Shown piece by piece: positions 8,814-16,647 of a DNA stretch of 64,000 nucleotides. The notes below the pieces were generated by a model that saw nothing but the letters and a program-made list of their open reading frames with translations, ran no database searches and was not told the DNA's origin. A program made the position numbers and the translations under genes. This DNA comes from Paenibacillus kobensis NBRC 15729. Lineage in GTDB: Bacteria; Bacillota; Bacilli; Paenibacillales; Paenibacillaceae. The stretch covers positions 248,001 to 312,000 of the forward strand of contig NZ_BILZ01000002.1 of NCBI RefSeq assembly GCF_004000825.1, written 5' to 3'. Numbering within the stretch: the stretch's first letter is position 1; the number at the start of each line of letters is the position of its first letter.

Positions 8814-8826
8814 CGTATAGCTGCAA

Positions 8827-8862
8827 AAGGCATGCGGGCGGCACAGCCGATCCGCATGCCTT
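8827..8862. terminator. Bidirectional terminator between sbnB and YheC/D copy 2
   Basis: A perfect 11-bp stem (AAGGCATGCGG with its complement at 8852-8862) lies between two convergent genes. A short T-run follows on the minus strand and an AT-rich tail on the plus strand. Confidence 0.7.
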
Positions 8863-8868
8863 CTGTAA

Positions 8869-9630
8869 TTATTTCCGTCTGCGATATTTCAGCATTCTCC
8901 GGTACATCGATTTATCCTTTAAATAACGAAACGGTACGAGACCCGGCTTCGTGTTCAACTCCAGCATCCACACCCGGCGCTTGCGGTCGACTGCGATATC
9001 GACGCCAAACACCACGGACCGGGAACGCTTCTTCGCATACCGCCTCGCGATGCGAAGCGATAGCCTTTCGATTCGGCCCGTCATCGACCGAGCGCGTTTC
9101 CGTGACATATTCGCTCGCAGCACTGTCCATACTGGCAGAACGTCACCGCCTTGGGAAGTGTTCGTTACGATCAATCCACTTGCCGCTACGCGCGCGCACA
9201 TGCCTGTCATGACCCAACTGCTCTTCGTGCTCTTACGCTGAGTCATGACGCGTATATCAAAGCTTCGGCCCCTATATTTCATCATGCGGATGCCTTGCTG
9301 AATAATGTAAGCGCCGCTCTTCTTATGCCGTCGAATCAGCCTATGCAGCGCCGCGACGGAGTAAGCTTTTCTCGTTTTTCGATTAAATCGCAATTCGTAT
9401 CTTCTTAGGCCTTGCAGCTTGCGGGCGCGCATCACTCCCTTGCCCTTCTCGCCGCCTTTCGGTTTTACATAGACCATTCGGTAAGCCCGGAGCATGCTGC
9501 CGAGGCTTCGGCGCGTCAGCCAGACCGTTCGCGGAATCGCGTAGCGAGTGCCCTTACTGCCGCGCATCCATCGGTTTACATTTAGTTTGTTAACATAACT
9601 TATAGAAGCTTTAGCTTTGGAAGCTTTCAT
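8869..9630 (-). CDS. YheC/YheD-family ATP-grasp protein, copy 2
   Basis: This is the second paralogue: 253 residues, strongly basic (RYAKKRSRS and a C-terminal RRRK). It has the same block order as the other copies: LRAYRMVYVKPKGGEKGKGV, YIIQQGIRMMKYRGRSFDIRVM, FGVDIAVDRK and MLELNTKPGLVPF. The last holds the ATP-grasp ExN motif. The open frame begins 4 codons earlier, but that ATG overlaps the GGAGGT site, so the start at 9630 is preferred. Family members are tied to the spore coat in Bacillus; no reaction is established. It is convergent with sbnB and followed upstream by copy 3 on the same strand with its own promoter. Confidence 0.8.
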   Translation of the reverse strand: MKASKAKASISYVNKLNVNRWMRGSKGTRYAIPRTVWLTRRSLGSMLRAYRMVYVKPKGGEKGKGVMRARKLQGLRRYELRFNRKTRKAYSVAALHRLIRRHKKSGAYIIQQGIRMMKYRGRSFDIRVMTQRKSTKSSWVMTGMCARVAASGLIVTNTSQGGDVLPVWTVLRANMSRKRARSMTGRIERLSLRIARRYAKKRSRSVVFGVDIAVDRKRRVWMLELNTKPGLVPFRYLKDKSMYRRMLKYRRRK

Positions 9631-9660
9631 CACTACCTCCATGCTTGATGTGATGTCTTC

Positions 9661-9694
9661 AGCATATGTCCGGCAGCAGGTCCCGTCTTGGATT
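9661..9694 (-). promoter_or_regulatory. Candidate sporulation promoter of YheC/D copy 2
   Basis: Minus strand: TCCAAGA (9686-9692) and CATATG (9663-9668) are 17 bases apart, and CATATG is 32 bases before the start codon. Both the sequence and the spacing match the other two copies. The sigma factor is inferred only. Confidence 0.5.
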
Positions 9695-9788
9695 CATACC
9701 TATTCCGAGCGGCATAAGACTTCGATATCGCCGCCGCTCCTACTGTGCCGGGCATTCGCGCCAGCATCTCATGAGTTGGAAGTGCCTC

Positions 9789-10541
9789 TTATTTCGCTCT
9801 CCGGTATTCCAATATTTTACGATACATCGATTTATCCTTTAAATAGAGGAACGGATAAATGCCCGGCTTCGTGTTTAGTTCAAGCATCCATATCTGCTGT
9901 TCGCGGTCAATAGCGATGTCCACGCCAAGCTCGATACACTGGGGAATAAGTTTGGCATAACGGCGCGCAATCCGAAGCACTTGCTCCTCGACTTGCTGCG
10001 CCATCGAACGGGCATCCTTCTTCGAAAAGTTCGCACGAAGCACAGACGGAACAGTATGAACGGCAGCGCCTTGAGCAACATTGGTCACGATTTTCCCTTT
10101 CGCCGCTACTCTTGCAAACTTGCCTGTAATGACCCAGCTTTTTTTGGTTCCCTTACGCTGCACCAGCATACGCAGATCGAAGCTGCTGCCTTTATATTTC
10201 ATCATCCGAATGCCCTGTTGAACCATATACCGGCCGCCGACTTTATACTTTTGAATCAACCCATGTAGTTCGTCAACGGTCGCCGTTTTCTTGTTAATCC
10301 GCTTATAACGAAATTCGTATTCGTCGCCTGCCTTCCGGACGCGCATGACTCCTTGGCCCTTCTGCCCGGATGACGGCTTCACGTAAACCATCCGGTATTG
10401 ATTAAGCATATTGTCCAGCGATTGCTTCGTCAGCCTGCCGGCTTCCGGTATAGCGGACCGGGTGCTCTTGCCCCCGCGCATCCACTTCGTTACTTTTATT
10501 TTATTCACAAAAGGAATGCTTCTGCTGACCCAAGCCTTCAT
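9789..10541 (-). CDS. YheC/YheD-family ATP-grasp protein, copy 3
   Basis: This is the third paralogue, 250 residues. Shared blocks: LNQYRMVYVKPSSGQKGQGV, YMVQQGIRMMKYKGSSFDLRML, IELGVDIAIDRE and MLELNTKPGIYPFLYLKDKS. A GGAGGGG site precedes the ATG at 10541. The closeness of copies 2 and 3 in order and sequence suggests local duplication, with copy 1 on the other side of the Dap operon. Each gene has its own conserved upstream promoter block, so they need not form an operon. Confidence 0.8.
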   Translation of the reverse strand: MKAWVSRSIPFVNKIKVTKWMRGGKSTRSAIPEAGRLTKQSLDNMLNQYRMVYVKPSSGQKGQGVMRVRKAGDEYEFRYKRINKKTATVDELHGLIQKYKVGGRYMVQQGIRMMKYKGSSFDLRMLVQRKGTKKSWVITGKFARVAAKGKIVTNVAQGAAVHTVPSVLRANFSKKDARSMAQQVEEQVLRIARRYAKLIPQCIELGVDIAIDREQQIWMLELNTKPGIYPFLYLKDKSMYRKILEYRRAK

Positions 10542-10571
10542 GATTCCCCTCCGCTAATGTTCGGTTTCTTC

Positions 10572-10605
10572 AACATATGTACAGAGGAAGCTGTAATCTT
10601 GGATA
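10572..10605 (-). promoter_or_regulatory. Candidate sporulation promoter of YheC/D copy 3
   Basis: Minus strand: TCCAAGA (10597-10603) and CATATG (10574-10579) are separated by 17 bases. CATATG lies 32 bases before the ATG at 10541. The flanking bases have diverged from copies 1 and 2, while the two blocks and their spacing are kept. Confidence 0.5.
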
Positions 10606-10640
10606 CTTGCCTAATGGAGCACTAGTGCCGCGCCCGCAAT

Positions 10641-10684
10641 AAAAAAGCCTTCGAATCCGGCGCAACAGCCGGGCTCGAAGGCTT
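10641..10684 (-). terminator. Terminator after the 114-residue conserved gene
   Basis: A GC-rich hairpin (stem AGCCTTCGA with its complement at 10675-10683) is followed on the minus strand by TTTTTTA. Confidence 0.75.
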
Positions 10685-10698
10685 CTTGATCGTGTATG

Positions 10699-11043
10699 TT
10701 AACGAATCCGGCTGTCATGAAGAAATTGTTTCGTCTCCTCCGTACCCAGATCGTACAGCATGCCATAGATCTGGTTAATGATCGTGTCCGTTCCGGCCGT
10801 AATCGCCCGGTCATCACTCGTTTCGTACGGGTGTCTTAGAAAATGAAACGCCTCAGCCTCGTCCATGCTCGAATATTCGCCGAACAGCTCCTTCAGCTTG
10901 TTCACCTCATCGTCATTCGCCTCGATAACGAGCTCGTAAGCGGCCGCTTCGGGATCCTCCAGCACTTGACCGGACGCAGCCGATACGTAGTACCTCCTCC
11001 GTTCGCCCGCATCCGCGTTCGCATGCGCCTCATCGTGTCTCAT
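10699..11043 (-). CDS. Conserved hypothetical protein
   Basis: No function is recognised. The 114-residue, acidic protein has a tail with KLKELFGEYSSMDEAEAFHF, a YETSDDRAI segment and a helical end (YDLGTEETKQFL). The start at 11043 has AAGGGGG 8 bases upstream; the longer open frame (to 11130) lacks a site. It has its own terminator and is divergent from asnO. Similar small proteins appear to be common in Paenibacillus (recollection, not checked). Confidence 0.6.
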   Translation of the reverse strand: MRHDEAHANADAGERRRYYVSAASGQVLEDPEAAAYELVIEANDDEVNKLKELFGEYSSMDEAEAFHFLRHPYETSDDRAITAGTDTIINQIYGMLYDLGTEETKQFLHDSRIR

Positions 11044-11252
11044 CGTGATCGCCCCCTTCCTTGTCCGGTTATTGGACATCCTTCCATAGGTTCCCCCCAT
11101 GGACAGACATTTTATCCTATAATTCCGCATATAACTGGTATTATCTCGACAAATAGACGTCTGCCCTCACCTGAGCGCAACTGCCGGGCGGGCCGCAGAC
11201 GGTGGAACGAGCGAGCTTGCCGATAACATCCTGAAGAGAGGGATGAGTTTGT

Positions 11253-13097
11253 ATGTGTGGAATTACCGGTTGGATCGATTGGAGCCGTGATCTGACGCAG
11301 GATAGCGAACAACTCGAACGGATGACAGAAACGATGGCCCCTCGCGGCCCTGACGCGGCCGGTACGTGGATATCCGCCCATTGCGGTCTAGGGCACCGGA
11401 GGCTGTCGGTTATCGATCCCGAGAACGGAGCCCAGCCGATGATCCGGCGCGACGGCGACCGTACCTGCGTCGTCGTGTATAACGGCGAGTTGTACAATGC
11501 GCCTGAACTGCGGGCCGAATTGGAGAGCCGAGGACGCTCGTTCACGACAAACTGCGATACGGAAGTGCTGTTGATCTCCTATATGGAGTGGGGAAAATCT
11601 TGTCTGGAGCGGTTCAATGGCATATTCGCATTCGCCGTATGGGATTCCGCCGAGCAGCATCTGTTTCTAGCCCGCGACCGGCTTGGCGTCAAACCGCTGT
11701 TCTTCCGGGAAGGCAACGGCACGTTCATGTTCGGATCGGAGCCGAAAGCGATCTTAGCTCATGCTGATGTTCCGGCCAGGATCGGCGCAGAAGGATTAGC
11801 AGAAATTTTTATTGTCGGACCTGCGCGAACGCCAGGCCAAGGGGTATACCAAGGGCTGCGGGAGCTTCGGCCCGGTCAATGCTTGACCGTAACGCGGGAA
11901 GGCAATCGGTTGGTTACGTATTGGAAACTGGAAAGCCGGATGCATACGGATGACGTCAACGCAACGGCTGCACGTGTAAGAGAGCTGCTGCAGGATACGG
12001 TCGAGCGGCAGCTTGTTTCCGACGTTCCCGTGTGCACACTGCTGTCCGGCGGCTTGGATTCGAGCGCTCTTACTTCCCTTGCGGTGGAATATTACCAAGG
12101 AACCGGCCAAGGCAACATTCATACGTATTCCGTCGATTACGTCGACAACGACAAACATTTCAAGGCGCATGCGTTCCAGCCGAACGCAGACGCCCCTTGG
12201 ATAACCCGAATGAGCGAGCATCTTGGTACGATCCATCATAACGTTCATTTTGATACGCCGGAGCTCGTGGATGCCCTGAGGGCAGCAACGCTAGCCCGCG
12301 ATTTGCCGGGAATGGCGGATGTCGATGCATCGCTGCTGCTCTTCTGCCGGGAGATCAAGAAAGGTGCGACCGTCGCCCTGTCCGGCGAAGCCGCTGACGA
12401 AATATTCGGCGGATATCCGTGGTTCCACCGTGAAGAAGCATTGAACGCCAATACATTCCCTTGGTCCCTTGCGGCCGGAATGCGTACCGATCTGCTTCAT
12501 CCTGACATTGCGGACTGGATCAAGCCGCAGCAATATTTGGCTGACCGGTATGCCGAAGCACTCGACGAGGTGCCGCATCTCGCTGGCGAGGACGCGGCCA
12601 CGCAGCGTATGCGGATTATGTCCTATTTGAACATTACACGCTTTATGCCGACGCTGCTTGACCGGAAAGACCGGATGAGCATGGCGGTCGGTCTCGAAGT
12701 GAGGGTACCTTACTGCGATCATCGACTGGTCGATTACGTGTTCAATATTCCCTGGGAAATAAAAACGGCGGGCAGCCGGGAAAAAGGCATTTTGCGTCAA
12801 TCGCTTGTAGGCGTACTGCCGGACGATGTGCTGTGGCGCAAAAAAAGCCCCTATCCAAAAACCCATAATCCGAACTACTTGGACGCAGTTCGCGGCAAGC
12901 TGCTCGACGTGCTGAACGATCCTAGCTCTCCTCTGCTGCCGCTCATCAACGTCCAGAAGGTACGCGAAATCGCCGCTTCGACCGATGCAAGCTCCAACAT
13001 CCCTTGGTTCGGCCAGCTGATGAGCGGACCGCAATTGTTCGCCTACTTGTGGCAAACGGATCTATGGCTGCGAGAATATAACGTGTCGATCGGCTGA
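11253..13097 (+). CDS. asnO: Asparagine synthetase (glutamine-hydrolysing), AsnO/YisO type
   Basis: It makes asparagine from aspartate, glutamine and ATP. The 614-residue protein has the N-terminal Ntn glutaminase with catalytic Cys2 (MCGITGWIDW), RGPDAAGTW and YNGELYN. The synthetase domain follows with the PP-loop LLSGGLDSSALTSLAVE (about residues 263-279). Length and blocks such as DLPGMADVDASLLLFCREIKK, EIFGGYPWFH and LWRKKSPYPKTHNPNY fit B. subtilis AsnO (YisO). They fit AsnB less well. B. subtilis asnO is tied to sporulation, which would suit its spore-associated neighbours. The site GAAGAGAGGG lies before the ATG and a strong terminator follows. Confidence 0.85.
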   Translation: MCGITGWIDWSRDLTQDSEQLERMTETMAPRGPDAAGTWISAHCGLGHRRLSVIDPENGAQPMIRRDGDRTCVVVYNGELYNAPELRAELESRGRSFTTNCDTEVLLISYMEWGKSCLERFNGIFAFAVWDSAEQHLFLARDRLGVKPLFFREGNGTFMFGSEPKAILAHADVPARIGAEGLAEIFIVGPARTPGQGVYQGLRELRPGQCLTVTREGNRLVTYWKLESRMHTDDVNATAARVRELLQDTVERQLVSDVPVCTLLSGGLDSSALTSLAVEYYQGTGQGNIHTYSVDYVDNDKHFKAHAFQPNADAPWITRMSEHLGTIHHNVHFDTPELVDALRAATLARDLPGMADVDASLLLFCREIKKGATVALSGEAADEIFGGYPWFHREEALNANTFPWSLAAGMRTDLLHPDIADWIKPQQYLADRYAEALDEVPHLAGEDAATQRMRIMSYLNITRFMPTLLDRKDRMSMAVGLEVRVPYCDHRLVDYVFNIPWEIKTAGSREKGILRQSLVGVLPDDVLWRKKSPYPKTHNPNYLDAVRGKLLDVLNDPSSPLLPLINVQKVREIAASTDASSNIPWFGQLMSGPQLFAYLWQTDLWLREYNVSIG

Positions 13098-13124
13098 TTG
13101 CCATCCCCCGCTTCAAACGCCCAT

Positions 13125-13159
13125 AGGCGGCGCAAGGATAATCCCTTGCGCCGCCTTTT
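13125..13159 (+). terminator. Terminator of asnO
   Basis: A perfect 13-bp GC-rich stem (AGGCGGCGCAAGG with its complement at 13144-13156) with a 6-base loop runs straight into TTTT. Confidence 0.9.
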
Positions 13160-13318
13160 CATGTGCCGCCAGCCGCTGCGCTCCTCGTCTAGTCCTTTTT
13201 ACTCAACTTTAGGAATCACTCTTATGAATTCGATTTCATAAACCGACACTACTACTTAAGACGTATAGGAAAAATAAGCGTGCTTCACCTATTACTTCGT
13301 TTCGAGGAGGTTATTGCG

Positions 13319-13420
13319 ATGCAGGAAGAAGGGAATTTCATACAAGGCGCGTCCAACGGATTAAAAATTTCCGCTCTGGTCTGGTCGGTCATTATAATCT
13401 GCTGGATATGGTTAGGATAA
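13319..13420 (+). CDS. 33-residue single-pass membrane peptide
   Basis: A short gene between asnO and rdgB. GAGGAGG at 13304-13310 lies 8 bases before the ATG, and a terminator follows the stop within 30 bases. The peptide begins MQEEGNFIQGASNGLKIS. It then has one hydrophobic helix rich in V, I and W (about residues 19-33), ending at the stop. The ideal ribosome site and the terminator make it a likely real gene. Function is unknown; similar tiny membrane peptides occur in spore formers. Confidence 0.6.
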   Translation: MQEEGNFIQGASNGLKISALVWSVIIICWIWLG

Positions 13421-13449
13421 CCTGTACTGTACGGTTAAGCACAAAATAT

Positions 13450-13495
13450 AAAAGGTCGAATAGGACAGCAGGCGCTGCCTCTAATCGACCTTTTT
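13450..13495. terminator. Bidirectional terminator between the small peptide and rdgB
   Basis: A 10-bp stem (AAAAGGTCGA with its complement at 13485-13494) has T-runs on both strands. It serves the plus-strand peptide gene and the end of the gerM-rph-rdgB group. Confidence 0.75.
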
Positions 13496-13530
13496 GCATT
13501 TGCGGCATTATCCGCAAGTACGCCTATCAG

Positions 13531-14184
13531 CTAAGCTTTCTGCCGAAGCGCAGCTAGCAACTCGCGCAGTGCAGCGCCGCGATGGCTGATCGCTTGCTTC
13601 TCTTCCGTCGTCAGCTCGGCCATCGCACGTCCTAGCTCCGGCAGCCAGAACAACGGATCGTAGCCGAAGCCTCCCTCTCCGCGCGGCGAGGACAGAACAC
13701 GGCCTTCGACTGCGCCTTCCGCATCGATGAACGTGCCGCTCTCCGGATCGTACAGCGCCAATGCACATTTAAATCTCGCGCCGCCGAACAATACGACGCC
13801 ATGCGCTTCGGAAGCCGGTATGTCGCCGGCAGCGCCAGCAAGCTTCTTCAGCTCGCGCAGCAGCTTCGCGTTATTGTCCGCATCTGTCGCATCTTCCCCT
13901 GCATAGCGGGCCGAGTAGACACCAGGAGCACCGCCAAGCGCATCGACGCACAAGCCCGAATCGTCAGCCAGCACAGGCAAGCCAAGAGCGTCGCCGATAA
14001 TCTTCGCTTTCTTCCGTGCATTCGCTTGAAAAGTATCGCCGTCTTCGACGATCTCAGGAAGACCTTCATAATCGCGCAAGCTGCGTACTTCCATGCCCAG
14101 CTCAGCGAAAGCATGCGCAAACTCTTTCACTTTCCCTGCATTGCCGGTCGCCACGACGACGACTTGTCCGCTTTGTAGCAACAT
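13531..14184 (-). CDS. rdgB: XTP/dITP diphosphatase (RdgB/HAM1 family)
   Basis: It hydrolyses non-canonical purine nucleotides (XTP, dITP, ITP) to the monophosphate, keeping them out of DNA and RNA. The 217-residue protein has the N-terminal VVVATGNAGKVKEFA motif, FQANARKKAK, LADDSGLCVDALGGAPGVYSARYAG (catalytic Asp pair) and the C-terminal ISHRGAALREL. The gene follows rph by a few bases, the same order as rph-ysnA in Bacillus. The ATG lies 6 bases after the rph stop. Confidence 0.93.
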   Translation of the reverse strand: MLLQSGQVVVVATGNAGKVKEFAHAFAELGMEVRSLRDYEGLPEIVEDGDTFQANARKKAKIIGDALGLPVLADDSGLCVDALGGAPGVYSARYAGEDATDADNNAKLLRELKKLAGAAGDIPASEAHGVVLFGGARFKCALALYDPESGTFIDAEGAVEGRVLSSPRGEGGFGYDPLFWLPELGRAMAELTTEEKQAISHRGAALRELLAALRQKA

Positions 14185-14190
14185 CGTTCT

Positions 14191-14928
14191 CTAGCCCCCG
14201 ATCCGGGCGCCGGCGCTGCCGAGCGCCTCGCGCTGCTTCTCAACCAATTCATGAATGCCGGACTCCGCCAAGCCAAGCAGCGAGTGAAGCTCGTCCCGCG
14301 TGAACGGCGACTCTTCGCCCGTACCTTGCACTTCGACGAATTGGCCCGCTCCTGTCATCACAACGTTCATGTCTACCTTCGCCTTCGAATCTTCTTCGTA
14401 GTTCAGATCGAGCAGCGGTTTGCCATTAATAACGCCGACGCTTACCGAAGCCAAGAAATCCGTAATCGGATACTTATTAAAATTATGCTTCTCCGACAAT
14501 TTATGTATAGCGATCGCCATTGCAATGAATGCGCCAGTAATCGACGTCGTACGCGTGCCGCCGTCCGCTTGGATGACATCGCAATCAAGCGTAATCGTCC
14601 GCTCGCCCAGAGCGGGCAGATCGACAACCGAGCGAAGCGCACGTCCGATCAGACGTTGAATTTCCATCGTGCGGCCTCCGAGCTTGCCCTTGGCCGCTTC
14701 GCGCTGATTGCGGGTTTGCGTTGCGCGGGGCAGCATCGAGTACTCCGCCGTTACCCAGCCTTTGCCTTGCCCCTTCATGAATGGCGGAACCCGTTCTTCG
14801 ACCGATGCCGTGCACAGCACCTTCGTGTCGCCGAATTCGATCATGACGGAACCTTCCGCATACTTGTTCACATTCGTCTGTATTGTAACGGGCCGAAGTT
14901 GGCCTTCCTGACGTCCATCTGTTCTCAT
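14191..14928 (-). CDS. rph: Ribonuclease PH
   Basis: A phosphorolytic 3'-exoribonuclease that trims tRNA precursors and other RNAs. From the preferred start at 14928 the protein is 245 residues, the normal family length. It starts [14 protein letters not shown] and includes [39 protein letters not shown], the signature [21 protein letters not shown], and [19 protein letters not shown]. The open frame extends 44 codons further upstream, but AGGAGG lies 6 bases before the inner ATG and the extension is unlike the family. Order gerM-rph-rdgB is conserved in bacilli; a hairpin separates it from gerM. Confidence 0.93.
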   Translation of the reverse strand: MRTDGRQEGQLRPVTIQTNVNKYAEGSVMIEFGDTKVLCTASVEERVPPFMKGQGKGWVTAEYSMLPRATQTRNQREAAKGKLGGRTMEIQRLIGRALRSVVDLPALGERTITLDCDVIQADGGTRTTSITGAFIAMAIAIHKLSEKHNFNKYPITDFLASVSVGVINGKPLLDLNYEEDSKAKVDMNVVMTGAGQFVEVQGTGEESPFTRDELHSLLGLAESGIHELVEKQREALGSAGARIGG

Positions 14929-15019
14929 GCTGGTCCTCCTAGTGTTCATCTTCTGTATGATAACCTTCCCCATTTTACCAGACGCGCAAGACAAAATCGA
15001 CTTTCTCTGTTTCGAAACG

Positions 15020-15067
15020 AAAACAGCCCCTCGCTCATAGCCGCTTAACGGCCATTTCACGAGGGGC
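15020..15067 (-). terminator. Hairpin between gerM and rph (terminator or attenuator)
   Basis: An 8-bp stem (GCCCCTCG with CGAGGGGC at 15060-15067) encloses a smaller GGCCGTTAAGCGGC hairpin in its loop. TGTTTTCG follows on the minus strand. It may end gerM transcripts or attenuate read-through into rph. Confidence 0.6.
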
Positions 15068-15106
15068 AGTTGAAAAGAGTTTATTCTGCGCCGGCTTCGT
15101 CAACAA

Positions 15107-16186
15107 CTACGATTTCAATGCATTAATAACCGTTGGGCGTCCGACAGGCTCGCTGTACGATACGTTGTTCTCGTCGAGGATGTTCGTCTTGCCGTTCAAT
15201 TTAATTTGCACCTTGGCTGCGCCCGTATTTTCCGTAATGGACCATACGATAGCTTGCAGCATATCGGCTGGCTCCGGTTGGCCTTCCGTGAAATCTTCAT
15301 CCGTCAGATCGACCGTAACCGTATCGTCCTTCGGCGTGACGCTCTTCACTTGGACATCCGGCGTCATCACGCCGATCAGGCTGCTCTGATCCAGAGGTCC
15401 GAGTACGAGCTGATCGACTGCTGCCTTGGCAATATCGTCAGTCCGGTTAATAAGTCTCGTAACGGGAACATAGTACGTTTCACCGTCTGGCGTTTCCGAC
15501 GAGAAGTAGAGCGTAACCGGAACCGATTGTCCGTAATCGACGCCGTCTGCGGCTTCGAGGTTAATGCCGACCGAACGGGTAAGCGGGCGATCGAGCGGAT
15601 ACGCCTGCTCCGGCATTTCATCCAGCTTGGCCCCTTCGAGACGAAGCTCTACTCCTTGCACGTTCGGTATGCCGGTAAGCGTCCAGGCGATCGCTTCGAC
15701 GATTTTGCGCTCATCGTTCGCGTTATAGCTCGCGAACGACTGGGAAAAGTCGACGGTCGCCAGCTTTTTCTCAGCCGACTCATCATAACCGATTACTTCC
15801 GTGCCTTTCGGCAGTACGCCTCGGAACCCTGCAGGCAGCTGGTCGGCATACGCTCCGCCGTCGACCATCATCTCGAGCGCTTTCTTACCAAGCTTCGTAT
15901 CGCCTAACGTAGTCCGGAGCGTAACAGGTGCAAGATAGTTGTTCTCATCCAGCAAGTACACCGTCATTTGCGTTTCACCTGTCTTCAGGTCGACGGAAGC
16001 ATTCGATTCCGCTCCTGTCGCATCTTGCGGCGCTAACGTAGGGCTTGCGTTGTTTTGCGTTTCGACCGGTGGCGGGTCGATCTCTTTCGTCGTATTCTGT
16101 GAGAACACCCCACAGCCCGCCGTCAATAACGGTACTACGACTACCCCTGTCCATGCTGCGCGGCGAATCCAACGATAATGCTTCAT
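15107..16186 (-). CDS. gerM: Spore germination lipoprotein GerM
   Basis: GerM is needed for spore formation and germination in Bacillus; it is an exported lipoprotein with two GerMN domains. The 359-residue protein (B. subtilis about 366) has a basic N-terminus, a hydrophobic core and the lipobox LLTAGC, with Cys at residue 25. Two GerMN repeats follow. The first is TVYLLDENNYLAPVTLRT with LGKKALEMMVDGG. The second is VTLYFSSETPDGETYYVPVT with DIAKAAVDQLVLGP. Gene order with rph and rdgB supports the call. The GGAAGAAAC site is modest. Confidence 0.9.
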   Translation of the reverse strand: MKHYRWIRRAAWTGVVVVPLLTAGCGVFSQNTTKEIDPPPVETQNNASPTLAPQDATGAESNASVDLKTGETQMTVYLLDENNYLAPVTLRTTLGDTKLGKKALEMMVDGGAYADQLPAGFRGVLPKGTEVIGYDESAEKKLATVDFSQSFASYNANDERKIVEAIAWTLTGIPNVQGVELRLEGAKLDEMPEQAYPLDRPLTRSVGINLEAADGVDYGQSVPVTLYFSSETPDGETYYVPVTRLINRTDDIAKAAVDQLVLGPLDQSSLIGVMTPDVQVKSVTPKDDTVTVDLTDEDFTEGQPEPADMLQAIVWSITENTGAAKVQIKLNGKTNILDENNVSYSEPVGRPTVINALKS

Positions 16187-16647
16187 CTCCGTTTCTTCCT
16201 CCCATCATCTTCGCGCCGTGCCCGGCGAAATGGTTTCATTGACCCTAACCTTCATTGGTTCGGTTGGTAGTACTATGTATACGAGCCTATGCTTGTTTTA
16301 GACCAGTTTTGTCCTAGTATTTCGTACGAGCTAAATCGAGGTACCGACCGCAGGTGCGCCACTCCGCAAGCGAATGTTCGAGTGTAGTGAGATTACTGCA
16401 CAATGTGCAGGCACTTCACATAGTGGAGCAACAACACAAACAAAGCCTGCACATTGTGCAGGCTTTGGGCCTAGTTAGTTGTCGAGGACACGATTCATCG
16501 CCGAATGAATGTACGTTGTGCAGGAATACCGCTGAACTTTCGAAGTTAGCGCCAAATGGATGCACATCGTACAGTAATTTTACTTTGACCGGACGCGGTA
16601 CTACGTCGGATATTCAACGTTTACCTGACTAACTCATCCACAGCCGC
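16187..16647. other. Intergenic region with TGCACA palindromes
   Basis: This 460-base gap between a HAD gene and gerM holds no convincing gene. It carries several related palindromes built on TGCACA/TGTGCA: CTGCACAATGTGCAG at 16396-16410, a perfect 11-bp stem at 16442-16466 (AAAGCCTGCAC with its complement), and degenerate partners TACGTTGTGCAGG near 16511 and GCACATCGTACAG near 16561. The stem at 16442 could work as a terminator for the HAD gene. The gerM promoter must lie in the left part. Confidence 0.6.
16442..16466. repeat. Perfect palindrome of the TGCACA family
   Basis: AAAGCCTGCAC and its exact complement are separated by 3 bases. A shorter copy of the same core is at 16396-16410. 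Confidence 0.7.

Noticed and set aside
12291-13055. A 254-codon frame antisense to asnO
   Set aside because: It is the mirror of the asnO coding sequence, with no ribosome site or recognisable domain.
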